Source: Bacteroidales bacterium (GTDB lineage Bacteria; Bacteroidota; Bacteroidia; Bacteroidales; UBA7960). From it: DNA of 43,913 nt. Shown here one piece after another: positions 41,827-43,913 of this stretch (positions are counted from its first letter, which is position 1; each line of letters opens with the position of its first letter). The DNA is taken from NCBI GenBank assembly GCA_019429055.1, contig JAHYJP010000011.1:1-43913 (forward strand). Direction: 5' to 3'. The translations under genes were made by a program, and so were the position numbers. The notes under the pieces were generated by a model. The model was not told the origin of the DNA, did not search any database, and saw nothing but the letters and a program-made list of their open reading frames with translations.

Positions 41827-41892
41827 GGATGGAAAAAATAACAAATTGTATCGGGGTAAAATAATATAAAAACGTTGCCCTGAAAATGATTG

Positions 41893-41900
41893 CAAAAGTA
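41893..41900 (-). promoter_or_regulatory. Bacteroidota -7 promoter element TACTTTTG
   Basis: Exact TAnnTTTG match on minus strand upstream of the methyltransferase; overlaps the longer ORF start, supporting the start at 41826. Confidence 0.5.
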
Positions 41901-41946
41901 ATTACTTTAACCGAATAAAGAAGGACCCGGGAAGAGAGACTTGTTC

Positions 41947-42579
41947 TTAAAATTTTATATTTTTCAGGACAGAAGTATCCTTTATGAGAAAACGATAAGG
42001 CAGTTTTGCATCTTCCCCTGCATAATCGACACCTACCCGGGGGCCGTCCTGGATTTCAGAGTCTGCAAACTTCAGGTTTTTGTCCTCCAGCCATATTGTA
42101 TTGCCTGTTAGTGATGTTCCGTCGTAATCAGTTTGAATTCCAAGGGCTTTGGTAAGTTTGCCGGGACCATCCAGATGTGTTGGGACTTTTTTACCGGTTC
42201 TTTTTTCCATCACTTCTTTCCCCAATACGGGAAAAACACCTCTTATAAGAATAGCGTGGGGAATATTCTCCCTATGGGTTACTATATTGAAAAGATGATG
42301 AATGCCATAGCAAAGATATATGTAAGCAACACCACCCGGCAAAAACATGGTTTGTGTTCTTTGGGTTTTTCTGTTTCCCCATGCATGGGAAGCTTTGTCT
42401 GTGGCACCCAGGTAGGCCTCTGTTTCAGTAATTATGCCGCCGCAAAGATTATGGGTATCAGTTTGGGTAAATAAAAATTTTCCCAGCAGATCTCTGGCCA
42501 GCTCAAGCGTATCGGGGTTCCTGTAATAATTTAATGGTATTTTGCTCATGCCGTAAACTGCTGCTTTTGTACTTTGCAC
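41947..42579 (-). CDS. 3-methyladenine DNA glycosylase (AAG/Mpg family); start may be 42549
   Basis: LARDLLGKFLFTQ, ITETEAYLGATDKASHAWGNRKTQRTQTMFLPGGVAYIYLCYGIHHLFNIVT, DGPGKLTKALGI. Confidence 0.95.
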   Translation of the reverse strand: MQSTKAAVYGMSKIPLNYYRNPDTLELARDLLGKFLFTQTDTHNLCGGIITETEAYLGATDKASHAWGNRKTQRTQTMFLPGGVAYIYLCYGIHHLFNIVTHRENIPHAILIRGVFPVLGKEVMEKRTGKKVPTHLDGPGKLTKALGIQTDYDGTSLTGNTIWLEDKNLKFADSEIQDGPRVGVDYAGEDAKLPYRFLIKDTSVLKNIKF

Positions 42580-42625
42580 ATAATCAGAACTTTGCCCGGG
42601 TAAGCTTACTTAAAAGTTTTTGTTA

Positions 42626-43237
42626 TTATTTAATATCGAGATCCAGCATTTTTTTACCTTCAATATATGCCTTCAGATTATCATCAATACTAACGGGGCC
42701 AACGCCTGCAGGTGTACCGGTGAAGATCAGATCACCAATTTTAAGGGTCACAAAGCGAGACACGTAAGCAATGATCTTTTCGAAGTTAAAGATCATCATT
42801 CCTGAGTTTCCTTTCTGAACAGTTTCGTTGTTTTTTTCAAGGGAGAAATTGATGTCGTAAAGATCTGCAAAGTTTTCCCTGGAAATAAATTTGCTTACCG
42901 GAGCTGAACCGTCGAATGCTTTGGCAATTTCCCAGGGCAAACCTTTTTGCTTGCATATGCTTTGTACATCGCGGGCGGTAAAATCAATACCAATGCCTAT
43001 TTTGTCATAATAAGTGTGGGCAAATTTTTCACTGATATGTTTTCCCAGCTTACAAATATGCAAAACCAGTTCAACTTCAAAATGCACATCCTTTGAAAAA
43101 TCGGGATAAAAGAAGGGGAGACCGGCCCTAATCAGCGCCGTTTCGGGTTTCATAAAAAAAACAGGTTCGGCAGGTACCGGGTTATTCAATTCGTGGGCAT
43201 GTTCGATGTAGTTGCGCCCGATACAAATGATCTTCAT
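42626..43237 (-). CDS. Fumarylacetoacetate hydrolase family protein
   Basis: MKIICIGRNYIEHAHELN, PVFFMKPETALI, GIGIDFTARDVQ, GDLIFTGTPAGVGPV. Confidence 0.92.
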   Translation of the reverse strand: MKIICIGRNYIEHAHELNNPVPAEPVFFMKPETALIRAGLPFFYPDFSKDVHFEVELVLHICKLGKHISEKFAHTYYDKIGIGIDFTARDVQSICKQKGLPWEIAKAFDGSAPVSKFISRENFADLYDINFSLEKNNETVQKGNSGMMIFNFEKIIAYVSRFVTLKIGDLIFTGTPAGVGPVSIDDNLKAYIEGKKMLDLDIK

Positions 43238-43242
43238 TCCTG

Positions 43243-43913
43243 CTATTGTTTTTTGATGATCATATTGGAGTTTTCAAGCGCCCTGAAGCGGATATCTTTG
43301 ATTACATTTTTTGTAGAAAGCGGAAAATCAGCATTCATCATCCAGTCGTAATAGTGGGGGTCTTTGGCAAAAACATCTTCAACAGCTTTTCCTTTGTATT
43401 TTCCAAAGTTGAAGGACTCTTTTTCTTTGGCATTATAAACGATATGCCCTACAAGATCAACATTTCGGTGGTTGTATGAAAATTTGTAAAGGGCTTCCAT
43501 ATCATTTATTACCGGGGTGCTTGCATTGCCTTCGTTATCAACAAATTCGGTTTCTTTATATCTTTCAATCTGCGACATCAGAATTTCGTAGGTTGCAATG
43601 GTATCAGCTTCAGCTGTATGGGCATCAACAAGCTCCTTCCCGCAATAAAATTTATAAGCTGCTTTCAGTGTCCGGGGTTCCATTTTATGAAAAATGTTCT
43701 GTACATCCACCAGGTTACGATTTTTAAGGTGGAAATCGATATCGCATCTGAGAAATTCTTCAATTAGCATGGGGACATCAAACTTGTTGGAGTTATAACC
43801 CGCAAGATCGCAATCTTTAAGCCAGTCAAAAAGTGATTTAGCAACTTGCTTAAAAGTGGGTTCATTTTCCACATCGGCATTTGTGATTCCGTGAATGGCA
43901 GTTACTTCAGGTG
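43243..43913 (-). CDS. 3'-5' exonuclease (DnaQ-like DEDDh), 5' end beyond window
   Basis: Frame open to the window edge (PEVTAIHGITNADVENEPTF); LAGYNSNKFDVPMLIEEF; DAHTAEADTIATYEIL. Confidence 0.9.
   Translation of the reverse strand, partial: PEVTAIHGITNADVENEPTFKQVAKSLFDWLKDCDLAGYNSNKFDVPMLIEEFLRCDIDFHLKNRNLVDVQNIFHKMEPRTLKAAYKFYCGKELVDAHTAEADTIATYEILMSQIERYKETEFVDNEGNASTPVINDMEALYKFSYNHRNVDLVGHIVYNAKEKESFNFGKYKGKAVEDVFAKDPHYYDWMMNADFPLSTKNVIKDIRFRALENSNMIIKKQ

Overview
The window (~43.9 kb, about 40-45% GC by eye) looks like an ordinary chromosomal segment of a Bacteroidota organism. Supporting signs are T9SS-sorted proteins, TAnnTTTG-type -7 promoter elements, Bacteroidota-type SecA and DUF families. 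I found no rRNA, tRNA, CRISPR array, transposase or phage module. I call about 34 coding regions. They include a eukaryote-like glycogen branching enzyme, CoA-type Nudix hydrolase, DNA photolyase, a convergent hybrid histidine kinase/NtrC-type regulator pair, SelO, a methionine gene cluster (metY-hom-metF-metH), pyridoxamine kinase, a T9SS cargo protein, a TPR-HTH regulator, SecA, a GH3/serine-hydrolase fusion, a MATE transporter, an RlmI-like methyltransferase, a 3-methyladenine glycosylase, an FAH-family protein and a partial DnaQ-like exonuclease. The most interesting part is the regulatory DNA of the methionine cluster. It has a clear SAM-I (S-box) riboswitch, then an unexplained ~90-nt three-way-junction palindromic element, then short tandem-repeat patches and an interspersed-repeat-like hairpin in successive operon gaps. 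Other points worth a look are an inverted repeat flanking the promoter of the T9SS cargo gene, a candidate sigma-54 promoter next to the NtrC-type regulator, and several domain fusions. I found no clear novel multi-gene system.
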